DNA from: Gillisella taibaishanensis
GTDB taxonomy: Bacteria > Pseudomonadota > Alphaproteobacteria > Rhizobiales > Rhizobiaceae
DNA: 64,000 nt
Direction of reading: 5' to 3'
Assembly (NCBI RefSeq): GCF_001938985.1
Contig: NZ_MKIN01000027.1
Coordinates: 62,001 to 126,000, forward strand
Each line of letters opens with the position of its first letter. The first letter of the stretch is position 1. A program made the translations under genes and the position numbers. Below are positions 52,602 through 61,755 of this stretch, in pieces. The notes beneath the pieces are model-generated. The model did no database searches and was not told the origin of the DNA. It worked only from the letters and a program-made list of their open reading frames with translations.

Positions 52602-54944
52602 TCACGCCACGCGACGGTCGTCTCCATCAGGCGAGGCAGGCGTCGCATCGCTCATCAGCACCAGATCGTCGTAACCGACGGCTTCGAAAGCGGCCATGAT
52701 GCGGGCGAGTTCGTCGCGATCCGGATCGGGCGCGGACAGGATGACTTCATGCTCCTGCGCCTTGCAGAGGTCGACGACATTGTCGGCGCTGGCAGGACCG
52801 CATTCGATCAGCACGAGGTCATAGACATCGGCGAGCGCCTCGACCACCATCGACAAGCGCTCGACGCCATGCAGCGCCAGCCGGATATCGCTATTGCCCT
52901 TCGGCACGATATGGGCGCCGGACAGCCGATCGGAGTGAATGGTTTCGCCGAAGGCGACGTCGCCGCAGAGCAGATCGGTGACACCGGGCAGATCCGGCCG
53001 CTCGGCCATTAAAGCGGTGGGATGGCCGGAGCCGGTCATGTCGATCAGGATCACGGTGCGCCCGGCCTTGGCCACGGCCCGCGCCAGCAACACGGTCGCG
53101 GCAGACCCGTCATCGCCGGAGGGCGAGATGACCAGGGCTTTCGAGACGCCGTGGCGGGTCAGGTAGCGGGCAACCGAAGCGATGGAGAATTCGTGGTCGG
53201 CGCCATGCTCTTCGCCGAGATGCTCTTCACCACTTTGCTCTTGGACGTGATCGGCCTCGGCAGAAGTCGCTTCGAAGCTTTCGACGGCAGCGGCCTCGAT
53301 GGCGTCATCAGCCGGGATGCGATGATTACGGGAAGATGCCGCATGGCCCTGCATGAAGGCTGCGGTCTCCAACACGGCTGCCCGGCTTGCGGCGGCAGCG
53401 GCTGCCGTCTCCGTGGCAACGCGCCTGTCGCTCTCAGGTGTAGCTGTCCGACTGCGTGGCAAGGGAGGCTCGGCATAACCGTCTCGACCAGTATCGCGGC
53501 GCGGATCACGGCCAGTATCTCGATTCGGATCAACAGGACCGACTGGCCGCAAGGCCCTTCCGCTGAACAGTTCAGCCAGCATGACCACGATCATGCTCAA
53601 CACCAGCGCGGCGATGCCAGCGACGACTGTGATCGGCAGGACCTTGGGAAAATTCGGTTCGCTCGGTTCCGATGCGCGGGAGATCACACGGGCGTCGGCT
53701 GGGGTGGCATTGCTGTCCAGCCGGCTTGTCGCCTCGCGGTAGCGGGCCAGATAGGTTTCCAGCAGTTGCCGCTGGGCGCTCGCTTCGCGCTCAAGTGCTG
53801 CAAGCCCGACCTGGCTGTCGCCGGCTTTGGCGCTTTCGGCCTTGGCGGTGGTCAGCTGCTTGTCGAGCTGGGCTTCGCGCATGCGTGCCACTGTGGCATC
53901 ATTTTCGAGGCTGGAAACGACTTTACGGGTCTCGTCGGTCAATTGCTGGCGCAGGTTGGCGAGCTGGGCCTTCAGCGCCTTGATACGCGGATGGCCATCG
54001 AGAAGGCTGGTTGAGAGGTCGGAAATCTGTGCCTGTACGGCGGCTTCGGCCTGCTTCAACTGCTGGACGGCAGGCGAAGCCATGACAACGTCGATATTGT
54101 CGGTGGGACGGCCCGCCTTCAGCGCCGTACGCGCGTTTTCGGCGCGGGCCTCGGCATTGGCGCGGTCGGCGCGCACCCGCGCCAGCTCGGTCGAGATGTC
54201 GTTCAACTGCTTGGAGGCAAAAGTACCGCCCTCACCCGTCGAAAGTAGATCGGCACCACGGCGATAATCGGCGACCTTCTTCTCGGCTTCGGCAACCTTC
54301 TGGCGCAGATTGGCGATTTCGGGCTCCAGCCAGCGGGCGGCGTCCTCGTTGCTGTCGAGCTTGGCGCCGCTCTGCACAGCCAGATAGACCTTGACCATTT
54401 CATTGGGAATGGCCGCGGTGAGCTTGGCGTCTTTCGAGGAAAACTCGATGCCGATGACCCGTGACTTCTCCACCTGATAGACCTGAAGCTTATCGAGGAA
54501 GGTGCGGATCACCCGGTCTTCCGGCGCAAGATCCAGCGGGTTCTTCTTGAGATGTAGCATGACCATCAGATCCGACATCGCGGACGGATGCAGATCGGGA
54601 TCGAATTCCGGCAATTCGTAGAGCTTGAGGTCCTTGACCACTTGGCGGATCAGATCAGCGGAGCGAAACAGCTGAACCTGGCTGGCGATATTCAACTCGT
54701 CGAGGACAGGCTCGGAAGCCGCAGACTTGGCGTTTTCGGCATCGTAATTGGGCGCGCGCGGCTCGATCAGCACGGTGGTCTCAGCGCGGTAGGTGGGACG
54801 GATCAGGCTCGACCCGACAAAGGCAACGCCGGCCGCGAGGCAAGCGATCGCCAGAATGCGGCCCTTCCGCTGCCAGACGGCGCGAAACAGCTGCAACAGA
54901 TCGATGTCCACATCCTGATGGGCGGTGACCGGCTGACCCGACAT
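52602..54944 (-). CDS. Wzc/GumC-like polysaccharide co-polymerase with degenerate kinase domain
   Basis: Inner-membrane protein of 780 residues that should set chain length and link to the outer-membrane exporter. It has an N-terminal Wzz domain (VDIDLLQLFRAVWQRK, helix near 28-48), a long periplasmic coiled coil, the GNVR-type end LETYLARYREATSRL, and a second helix near 435-460. The C-terminal BY-kinase-like domain has GDDGSAAT (610-617) where a Walker A lysine is expected, VILIDMTGSG as A' and LVLIECGP as B. No tyrosine-rich tail is present. AGGAGG precedes ATG 54944. It diverges from the Wza-like gene. Confidence 0.85.
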   Translation of the reverse strand: MSGQPVTAHQDVDIDLLQLFRAVWQRKGRILAIACLAAGVAFVGSSLIRPTYRAETTVLIEPRAPNYDAENAKSAASEPVLDELNIASQVQLFRSADLIRQVVKDLKLYELPEFDPDLHPSAMSDLMVMLHLKKNPLDLAPEDRVIRTFLDKLQVYQVEKSRVIGIEFSSKDAKLTAAIPNEMVKVYLAVQSGAKLDSNEDAARWLEPEIANLRQKVAEAEKKVADYRRGADLLSTGEGGTFASKQLNDISTELARVRADRANAEARAENARTALKAGRPTDNIDVVMASPAVQQLKQAEAAVQAQISDLSTSLLDGHPRIKALKAQLANLRQQLTDETRKVVSSLENDATVARMREAQLDKQLTTAKAESAKAGDSQVGLAALEREASAQRQLLETYLARYREATSRLDSNATPADARVISRASEPSEPNFPKVLPITVVAGIAALVLSMIVVMLAELFSGRALRPVGPVDPNRDTGRDPRRDTGRDGYAEPPLPRSRTATPESDRRVATETAAAAAASRAAVLETAAFMQGHAASSRNHRIPADDAIEAAAVESFEATSAEADHVQEQSGEEHLGEEHGADHEFSIASVARYLTRHGVSKALVISPSGDDGSAATVLLARAVAKAGRTVILIDMTGSGHPTALMAERPDLPGVTDLLCGDVAFGETIHSDRLSGAHIVPKGNSDIRLALHGVERLSMVVEALADVYDLVLIECGPASADNVVDLCKAQEHEVILSAPDPDRDELARIMAAFEAVGYDDLVLMSDATPASPDGDDRRVA

Positions 54945-55238
54945 TCCATCCCTCCTTTTAATGCACCGGACCGAAACACACGGGAACCGGTCTTTGAGGC
55001 ACTCCGACGCGAAAACAAAAAGCGAAGCACCGTGCAAATTCCGTTTTCCCGCAGGTCCTCTCGTATGGCGGGACGGTAAATGAACATAGTAACTCAACCG
55101 TTAACTGCTGCATCTCTCGTTGGGCGAAAACAACCATTGCAGCACATCTAGAAAGAGAGGCGACTGTTATCTTTACACTCTCTTAACCATACTGACCGAT
55201 AAGACGGTGATTGTCTTTTATTGGGAGCGCGACTGCGC

Positions 55239-55808
55239 ATGGCCACCGCGAAACAGATCTTGCTGGCATTCGCCGTCATCCTGCTGGCGGTGCTGTCCGG
55301 CTGCTCCACCTACAAGCCGGCACCGAAAGTCTTCAACGAAGCGCTGACACAGCCCTACCGGCTCGACAGCGGCGATCGGTTGCGCATCACCGTGTTCGAC
55401 CAGGCAAGCCTTACCAATACCTATACGGTTGACCAGGCGGGCTATATCGCCTTCCCGCTGATCGGCCAGGTGACCGCGCGCGGCACCACCATGCAGCAAC
55501 TGGAAGGCACGATTGCCCAGCGCCTGCGCAAGGGCTATCTGCGCGATCCCGACGTCAGCATCGAGATGGATCGCTACCGCTCCATCTTCGTGATGGGCGA
55601 AGTCGGCCAGCCCGGGCAATATTCCTACGTGCCTGGCATGACCGTGCAGAACGCCATCGCCGTGGCCGGCGGCTTTACCAGCCGTGCCAACCAGCGCGAT
55701 GTCGACGTGACCCGCAAGGTCAATGGCACGATCGCCACCGGCCGCGTGCCGATTACCGATCCGATCATCGCCGGCGACACAGTCTATGTGCGTGAACGGC
55801 TGTTCTAA
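55239..55808 (+). CDS. Wza-like polysaccharide export lipoprotein
   Basis: Outer-membrane polysaccharide export (Poly_export plus one SLBB domain) protein of 189 residues. The lipobox is LSGC in AVLSGCSTYKP. PYRLDSGDRLRITVFDQ begins the export domain, and SIFVMGEVGQPGQYSYVPGM the SLBB. It is shorter than E. coli Wza and lacks the C-terminal outer-membrane helix, as in the UppC-type rhizobial proteins. ATG 55239 is used; a TTG six codons earlier is possible. Its stop overlaps the next start (TAATG). Confidence 0.88.
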   Translation: MATAKQILLAFAVILLAVLSGCSTYKPAPKVFNEALTQPYRLDSGDRLRITVFDQASLTNTYTVDQAGYIAFPLIGQVTARGTTMQQLEGTIAQRLRKGYLRDPDVSIEMDRYRSIFVMGEVGQPGQYSYVPGMTVQNAIAVAGGFTSRANQRDVDVTRKVNGTIATGRVPITDPIIAGDTVYVRERLF

Positions 55809-56980
55809 TGCCGGACACGAAGCCGGATAGCTCCGACGAAAACCGGGCGCTGCGGATCATCCACTGCTTCCGCTCGCCGGTCGGCGGCATTTTCCGCCAT
55901 GTGCGTGATCTGGTGGAGCATCACGATGCTCAAGGCCATTCTGTCGGCATCATCTGCGACAGCACCACCGGCGGCGCCCATGAGGACGCCCTGTTTGCAG
56001 AATTGCAACCCAAGCTGAAGCTCGGGCTGGTGCGCCTGCCAATCCGCCGCGCCATCGGCATAGAGGATATTGCGGCAGTCAGAACCTGCTATCGCCATAT
56101 CAAGAGCCTGCAGCCCGATGTGCTGCACGGCCACGGCGCCAAGGGCGGTGCGCTAGCACGGCTGATCGGCACGGCGCTACGCGCACAGGGATCCGATGTG
56201 ATCCGGCTTTATTCCCCCCACGGCGGCAGCCTGCATTATCGCCGCAGTCGGCCGATGGGCCGGGTGATCTTTGCGCTGGAACGGCTGCTGGAGCAGAAGA
56301 CCGAGGCCATCGCCTTCGTCTGCGGCTTCGAGCAATGGTCCTACCGCACCAAGGTCGGCACGCCCAAATGCACGTCTCGACTAATCCTCAACGGTATCAG
56401 CGAGAGCGAATTCCGACCGATGCCGGCTGGTAGAGACGCTGTCGACTTCGCTTTCGTCGGCATGCTGCGTGATCTCAAGGGCCCCGACGTGTTCATCGAC
56501 GCGGTCATGGAGGCAGAACGTTTGCTGGGGCGGCCGCTATCAGCCGTCGTTATCGGCGACGGCCCGGACCGTGATCGATACGAGCGCCGGATCGTGGAGC
56601 ACGGCGTCGGCCGGCGCATTAAAATGCTGCCGGCGATGCGCGTGGCGGAGGCCTTTACCTATAGCAATATCGTCGTCGTTCCATCGCGGGCGGAATCCAT
56701 GCCTTACATCGTGCTCGAGGCGATTGCGGCCGGCAAATCAGTGATTGCCAGCGCCGTTGGTGGCATTCCCGAAGCACTGGGCAAGACCAGCGCAGCGCTG
56801 GTGGCGCCTGATAACGTCGAGGCGCTCGCCGCCGTCATGGTCAAGGCGCTGAGCGAACCCGGCTGGCGTGATGCCGTCATGCCGGACCCGACAGAATTCC
56901 ATGCCAGGTTTTCTGCCTCGGCCATGGCCAACCAGATGCTCGATCTCTACCGCAGCCTGCTGAAAACGCGCGCGGCCTGA
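55808..56980 (+). CDS. Glycosyltransferase, GT4 type (first of the locus)
   Basis: A 390-residue GT-B glycosyltransferase. The N-terminal domain begins HCFRSPVGGIFRHVRDLVEHH and has VLHGHGAKGGALARL. The C-terminal nucleotide-sugar domain has FVGMLRDLKGPDVFIDAV, VIGDGPDRDRYE and the EX7E-like ESMPYIVLEAIAAGKSVIAS. The donor sugar is unknown. Start and preceding stop share a base, so translation is coupled with the Wza-like gene. Position matches UppD of the Agrobacterium locus, by memory. Confidence 0.85.
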   Translation: MPDTKPDSSDENRALRIIHCFRSPVGGIFRHVRDLVEHHDAQGHSVGIICDSTTGGAHEDALFAELQPKLKLGLVRLPIRRAIGIEDIAAVRTCYRHIKSLQPDVLHGHGAKGGALARLIGTALRAQGSDVIRLYSPHGGSLHYRRSRPMGRVIFALERLLEQKTEAIAFVCGFEQWSYRTKVGTPKCTSRLILNGISESEFRPMPAGRDAVDFAFVGMLRDLKGPDVFIDAVMEAERLLGRPLSAVVIGDGPDRDRYERRIVEHGVGRRIKMLPAMRVAEAFTYSNIVVVPSRAESMPYIVLEAIAAGKSVIASAVGGIPEALGKTSAALVAPDNVEALAAVMVKALSEPGWRDAVMPDPTEFHARFSASAMANQMLDLYRSLLKTRAA

Positions 56981-57116
56981 GATCGACAGCAAAAACAGAT
57001 ATGCTCCATCGTTTGACAGCGGTGGTAGCGTGCTTCATCGTGGGACAAAGGTTGCAAAAGCTAAATATTTTTTAGCTTCTTTGCGGTAGTCCAGTCTGGC
57101 AAAATGAATTGCCGCG

Positions 57117-58670
57117 ATGAAGGCGCTAGAGACTTTGGATGTAGCAAAGCTCCGTCAGAAACTGAAAGAAGAGGCCGAGCAGAAGACTGGCGGCCCACCC
57201 GGCTCGTCACCATCGGCGGCCGGTTTGTCACCACTCGCCGCCCGTGTGGCGGAACAGCTGCGCCGCGCCAACCGCTCTCCCAGCATGATACTCGGCCAGT
57301 TCGGGCTGATGGAATTTTCCTGGCTGGTGGCTACAAGCCTTTTGGCCGGATGGCTGTTTGTCGGCAGCAGTTCTGAGAGCCTTCTCTATCAAGCCGGTCT
57401 CGGCGCGCTCGGAGCCGGGATTTTCCTGGTCTTCGCCCAATTTGCCGACAGTTTCCAGATCCATACGTTGCGCAGACCCAAGCGGTCGCTCAAAAGGGCG
57501 TTGAGCTGCTGGCTCCTCGTGGTGTTCCTGATGCTCGGCGTCTGCCTGTTGCGCAATGCGCAATTGCCGACATTCTATTGGCTGGCCGGCTGGGCGTTGA
57601 TGTCGGCGGTGCTTATCGTCATCGAGCGTTACGCCATGGCGTTGGCGATCCGCAATTGGACCCGAAACGGTATTATCGAGCGTCGCGCCGTCGTGGTCGG
57701 CGGCGGCGAACCAGCCAAACAGTTGATCCGGGCGCTGGAAAGCCAGACGGACAACGATATCCGCATCTGCGGCATTTTCGACGACCGACAGGGCGATCGC
57801 TCCCCCAGCATCGTCGCCGGCTATCCGAAGCTTGGCACGGTTGCCGAATTGGTCACCTTTGCCCGCGAAACGCGGATCGACATGCTGATCATCGCCCTGC
57901 CGATTACAGCAGAAGCGCGCATTCTCGAGCTTTTGAAAATGCTCTGGGTCCTGCCGGTCGATATCCGTCTTGCCGCCCATTCCAACAGCCTGCGCTTTCG
58001 GCCGCGCGCCTATTCCCATATCGGCGACGTGCCGATGCTTGATCTGGTCGACAAGCCGATCCGCGATTGGGACTCGGTGGCCAAACGCGTCTTCGACATC
58101 GTCTTCAGTCTGGGTGCGCTCGCGGTCTTCTGGCCCGTGATGTTGCTTGCCGCCATTGCCATCAAGGCAACCTCCAAGGGACCGGTTCTGTTCGTGCAGA
58201 AACGGCATGGCTTCAACAATGAAGTCATCAAGGTCCTGAAATTCCGCTCGATGTATACGGAAATGAGCGACCCGACCGCCAAGCTTGCCGTTACCAAGAA
58301 CGATCCGCGTGTGACCCCGATCGGCCGCCTGCTGCGCAAATCGTCGATGGACGAGCTGCCGCAGCTGTTTAACGTGCTGCGCGGCGATCTATCGCTGGTG
58401 GGACCGCGCCCGCATGCCGTACAGGCCCAGACCCGCGACCGCCATTATGGCGATATCGTCGAGAGCTATTTCGCCCGCCACCGCGTCAAGCCTGGTGTCA
58501 CCGGCTGGGCCCAGGTCAAGGGCTGGCGCGGGGAAGTCGACACCGATGAGAAGATCAAGGGTCGCACCGCTTGCGATCTCTATTATATCGAAAACTGGTC
58601 GCTGCTGCTGGATCTTAAAATCCTGGTCATGACGCCGATCAGCCTGTTCAATACGGAAAATGCCTATTGA
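57117..58670 (+). CDS. Undecaprenyl-phosphate glycosyl-1-phosphate transferase
   Basis: Initiates repeat-unit assembly by moving a hexose-1-phosphate to undecaprenyl phosphate. 517 residues. Five N-terminal helices carry a Rossmann CoA-binding-like domain (RRAVVVGGGEPAKQLI). The C-terminal catalytic domain has KRHGFNNEVIKVLKFRSMY, IGRLLRKSSMDELPQLFNVL and GDLSLVGPRPHA. This is the WcaJ/ExoY large type, comparable to UppE. A 136-base gap upstream may hold a promoter; it includes an AT-rich hairpin GCTAAA/TTTAGC. Confidence 0.92.
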   Translation: MKALETLDVAKLRQKLKEEAEQKTGGPPGSSPSAAGLSPLAARVAEQLRRANRSPSMILGQFGLMEFSWLVATSLLAGWLFVGSSSESLLYQAGLGALGAGIFLVFAQFADSFQIHTLRRPKRSLKRALSCWLLVVFLMLGVCLLRNAQLPTFYWLAGWALMSAVLIVIERYAMALAIRNWTRNGIIERRAVVVGGGEPAKQLIRALESQTDNDIRICGIFDDRQGDRSPSIVAGYPKLGTVAELVTFARETRIDMLIIALPITAEARILELLKMLWVLPVDIRLAAHSNSLRFRPRAYSHIGDVPMLDLVDKPIRDWDSVAKRVFDIVFSLGALAVFWPVMLLAAIAIKATSKGPVLFVQKRHGFNNEVIKVLKFRSMYTEMSDPTAKLAVTKNDPRVTPIGRLLRKSSMDELPQLFNVLRGDLSLVGPRPHAVQAQTRDRHYGDIVESYFARHRVKPGVTGWAQVKGWRGEVDTDEKIKGRTACDLYYIENWSLLLDLKILVMTPISLFNTENAY

Positions 58671-60043
58671 GCGCCGCCCTCACCCATGCCGGAGGCCCGC
58701 TCGGGCCGCGGGTCTTGCGGCCAAGGCTTGCCGCCCTGCAGCTGACCGCATCGGCGCTGGTGGGGTTCGGGGTGTTCCTGCTCGGTTTCGTGTTCATGGA
58801 GCCGGCGCCCTATGAACTGTTCATGGCGATGCAGATCCCGCTCTGGTTCATCCTCGGCCTGCGCATCTCGCGCGGCACCGCTCCGCTTCTGGCACTGATG
58901 CTGACTTTCAATGTCGGCGGGCTGATCTCGCTGACCACCATGGCCGATCTCGATGTCGGGCCGCTCTATATCGCGGTGTCGACCTTCCTGGCGCTAACCT
59001 CGGTATTTTACGCGGCAATCATCGAGGAGCGGCATGAGCGGCTTCGGCTGATCTTTCGGGCCTGGGTGCTGGCGGCGGTGGCAACGGCTCTGCTTGGCAT
59101 TCTCGGCTACTTCCATGCCTTTCCGGGCGCCGAGATGTTTACCCGCTACGACCGGGCCATGGGCGCCTTCCAGGACCCGAACGTGTTCGGCCCTTTCTTG
59201 ATCGCGCCGTCGCTTTACCTGATCCACGGCCTGTTGACCGGCAAGCTGATGGCCGCGCCCTGGAAAATCCTCGGCTTGCTGATCATAGCGCTCGGGGTCT
59301 TTCTGTCGTTTTCGCGGGCGGCCTGGGCGCTGTTTCTGTTCTGTGCCATCGCCATGGTGCTGATCCTGCTGATCAAGGAGCGCAGCAGCGCCTTCCGGCT
59401 GAAGATCGTACTATTGTCGCTAACGGCGGCGATTGCTCTTGTTCTGGCGCTGGTCGTTGCCCTGCAATTCCAGCAGGTGCGCAATTTGTTCTCCAGCCGC
59501 ACGCAACTCGTGCAGGACTATGATGGCGGCCATCTCGGCCGGTTCGAGCGCCACAAGATCGGCTTCCTGATGTCTATGGAAAGGCCGCTGGGCATCGGGC
59601 CGATGGTGTTCAGCAAGATCTTTCCGGAAGACGAGCATAATATCTGGCTGAAGACGCTGACCTCCTATGGCTGGCTCGGCTTCCTCTGCTTCGTGTCAAT
59701 GTTGATCTGGACGATCTGCTTCGGCTTTCGGTTGCTACTGTACGACCGACCGTGGCAACCTTATCTGATGATCGCCTGGATTACGCTGATCGGCCATGCC
59801 GGGATCGGCAATGTCATCGATATCGATCACTGGCGTCATGTCTATCTGCTGTTCGGTGTTCTCTGGGGATGCCGGGCACTGGAGCGACGCTGGCAAAGAC
59901 AAAACATACAACGGCAAACCCACCAAAAGGGTGAGGCATTCTTGCCAGTAAGCAGGCATACCAGGCCATGGGCCGGGCCGCACCAGCTTGCGACAGCAGG
60001 AAGACCAGCCGTAAAAACAGGTCGGGGGAAGACGGATGTCTGA
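58667..60043 (+). CDS. Wzy/O-antigen ligase-like polymerase
   Basis: Polytopic protein of 458 residues with about ten helices. A periplasmic loop carries YDRAMGAFQDPNVFGPFLI and, later, HKIGFLMSMERPLGIGPMVF with EDEHNIWLKTLTSYGWLG, which fits the Wzy_C family. The TTG start overlaps the previous stop (TTGA), so it is coupled. The charged tail from about 395 on overlaps the next gene start. Ligase against polymerase cannot be told apart, but polymerase fits the locus. Confidence 0.8.
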   Translation: MSAALTHAGGPLGPRVLRPRLAALQLTASALVGFGVFLLGFVFMEPAPYELFMAMQIPLWFILGLRISRGTAPLLALMLTFNVGGLISLTTMADLDVGPLYIAVSTFLALTSVFYAAIIEERHERLRLIFRAWVLAAVATALLGILGYFHAFPGAEMFTRYDRAMGAFQDPNVFGPFLIAPSLYLIHGLLTGKLMAAPWKILGLLIIALGVFLSFSRAAWALFLFCAIAMVLILLIKERSSAFRLKIVLLSLTAAIALVLALVVALQFQQVRNLFSSRTQLVQDYDGGHLGRFERHKIGFLMSMERPLGIGPMVFSKIFPEDEHNIWLKTLTSYGWLGFLCFVSMLIWTICFGFRLLLYDRPWQPYLMIAWITLIGHAGIGNVIDIDHWRHVYLLFGVLWGCRALERRWQRQNIQRQTHQKGEAFLPVSRHTRPWAGPHQLATAGRPAVKTGRGKTDV

Positions 60044-61295
60044 GAGATATGAGGAGGATCAGGGCCCGCCCTTGCGGATCCTGCAAGTGTTGGAGCCAAG
60101 CGGTGGCGGCGCCGGCCGGCATTTCATCGATCTCTGCGCCGGGCTCGCGGCCCGCGGCCAGATCGTAACGGCAATCTATTCGCCAGTGCGCGCTGAAGAC
60201 CGTTTTGTTTCGGAACTGTTCGCGCTGCCCCTTCACGAGGTCATCTCGCTTGACATGCGCCGGGCCGTCGGCCCCTGGGACTTCGGTCATGGCAGGGCGT
60301 TGCGTCAGTTGATCCGCGAAAAGGGGCCTTTCGACATCGTGCATGGCCATAGTTCCAAGGCTGGTGCGCTGACGCGGCTTGCGACACTGCCTGGGCGCAG
60401 TCCGCCGGTACTCTACACCCCGCATGCCTTTCGCACCATGGACCCGACACTCGGCTCCAAGGGGCGCCTCGTCTATGGTGGCGTCGAGCGGCTGCTGGGT
60501 CGGTTCTGCAGCGACCGGGTCATCTGTGTTTCGCCAGACGAGTATAACCATGCCCTGGACCAGGGTTTGCCGGCGCGGATCCTGCGGATCGTCACCAACG
60601 GCGTCGCCTATCCGCCGAGCGACCAGCGCGCGGTGATGCGCGCCAAGTTCGATCTTGCCGCCGACCAGTTGGCTTTCGGCTTCATCGGCCGCTTCGTTGC
60701 CCAGAAGGCGCCGGAACGACTGATCCGCGCCTTTGCCGAGGTCGCCGACCGTATGCCCAATGCTCGGCTGGTGATGATCGGTAGCGGCGAGCGGGAGGCA
60801 GAGGTGAACGCCTTGATCCAGGAACACGGCCTTGCCAACAAGATCCGCATCCATGGCGAAATTCGTGGCAACGACGCCATCCAGGCCTTTGACGTGCTGG
60901 TGGCGCCAAGCCGTTACGAAGCCATGTCCTACGCGATGCTGGAAGCCGCCGCCGGTGGCCTACCGATGGTGCTGAGCCGGGTCGGAGGAACCAGCGTCGT
61001 GCTGGAAGACGGCATCAACGGCTTCTCCGTACCCAATAGCGACGACACCGGCCCGCTGGTCGAGGCGATGATGGCGTTTCGCGATCCCCTCACCCGCGCC
61101 CGGCTTGCCGCCGGCGCCCTTGCAAAGCGCGGCAATTATCGGCTTGAGACCATGGTGACGCGCACATTGGCTGTCTACCGCGATCTCTTGCCTATCGCCG
61201 TGCCCAATTCGCTTATCGCGGCCGGCCAGATCTCTGATGAGAGCAGCGGACGACGCACTGATCCGTCTGCTGGAAAAAGCATGCCATCGAGATAG
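60036..61295 (+). CDS. Glycosyltransferase, GT4 type (second of the locus)
   Basis: A 419-residue GT-B enzyme. The N-terminal domain begins ILQVLEPSGGGAGRHFIDLC and has IVHGHSSKAGALTRLA. The C-terminal domain has GFIGRFVAQKAPERLIRAF, VMIGSGEREAEVNAL and RYEAMSYAMLEAAAGGLPMV. The start overlaps the previous gene by eight bases. It is related to the first GT of the locus and probably adds another sugar of the repeat. The last 35 residues are polar and unstructured. Confidence 0.85.
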   Translation: MSERYEEDQGPPLRILQVLEPSGGGAGRHFIDLCAGLAARGQIVTAIYSPVRAEDRFVSELFALPLHEVISLDMRRAVGPWDFGHGRALRQLIREKGPFDIVHGHSSKAGALTRLATLPGRSPPVLYTPHAFRTMDPTLGSKGRLVYGGVERLLGRFCSDRVICVSPDEYNHALDQGLPARILRIVTNGVAYPPSDQRAVMRAKFDLAADQLAFGFIGRFVAQKAPERLIRAFAEVADRMPNARLVMIGSGEREAEVNALIQEHGLANKIRIHGEIRGNDAIQAFDVLVAPSRYEAMSYAMLEAAAGGLPMVLSRVGGTSVVLEDGINGFSVPNSDDTGPLVEAMMAFRDPLTRARLAAGALAKRGNYRLETMVTRTLAVYRDLLPIAVPNSLIAAGQISDESSGRRTDPSAGKSMPSR

Positions 61296-61399
61296 CTGAC
61301 CGCTCGCAATAAGTTGTTTGAAATGGCAGGGAACTTATTGGCTATTGTCGCATTGTTTCGTGCGCAGACCCGATCGGTCCGCGGACAGAAGAGGTCAGA

Positions 61400-61549
61400 A
61401 TGAGAAGTACGAACGGTCTTTACTTGATTATCGGTGCCCTAGTCGTGGCTGTCATCGGGCTTAGCGCCTATGTCTACCATGAGGAAACCAAGCCCAAGGG
61501 TGTCGAGCTCAGCATCGGCAAAGATGGCGTGGCCGTCGAACAGAAATAA
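61400..61549 (+). CDS. 49-residue single-pass membrane protein
   Basis: Too short for most gene finders. It begins MRSTNGLYLIIGALVVAVIG, one membrane helix at residues 7-25, followed by the soluble tail YHEETKPKGVELSIGKDGV ending VEQK. AGAGG lies six bases before the ATG. Similar small proteins with an EETKPKG segment occur in rhizobia, as I recall. Function is unknown. It follows the polysaccharide operon by 104 bases and may have its own promoter. Confidence 0.65.
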   Translation: MRSTNGLYLIIGALVVAVIGLSAYVYHEETKPKGVELSIGKDGVAVEQK

Positions 61550-61636
61550 TCGACAGTAAGGCGGCTCCTAGCGCCGTCTCTACAGCACCCTATTGAGAAA
61601 TTGGAACCGTCACGATGCTGTAAGCTTTTGCTTTAG

Positions 61637-61682
61637 CATCAAGACCTTCGAAAGCCGGTTCCAATTTCCGGCCAATGCCTTA
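61637..61682. repeat. Dispersed intergenic repeat copy
   Basis: GCATCAAGACCTTCGAAAG, CCGGTTCCAATTTCCGGCC and AATGC match the order of the copy at 50866-50915. A second, inverted half unit (AATTGGAACCGTCACGATGC) precedes it at 61595-61617, so this site holds one and a half units. Confidence 0.6.
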
Positions 61683-61691
61683 ACGGAATTT

Positions 61692-61729
61692 AAAAAAAGC
61701 GCCGCGCATCTCTGGATGCCGGCGCTTTT
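61692..61729 (-). terminator. Terminator of the esterase gene
   Basis: AGCGCCG...CGGCGCT with an inner GCAT/ATGC pairing. On the minus strand seven T residues follow, 27 bases past the stop. Confidence 0.9.
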
Positions 61730-61755
61730 CTCTTTTCCAGACCTGCTCAATACAG

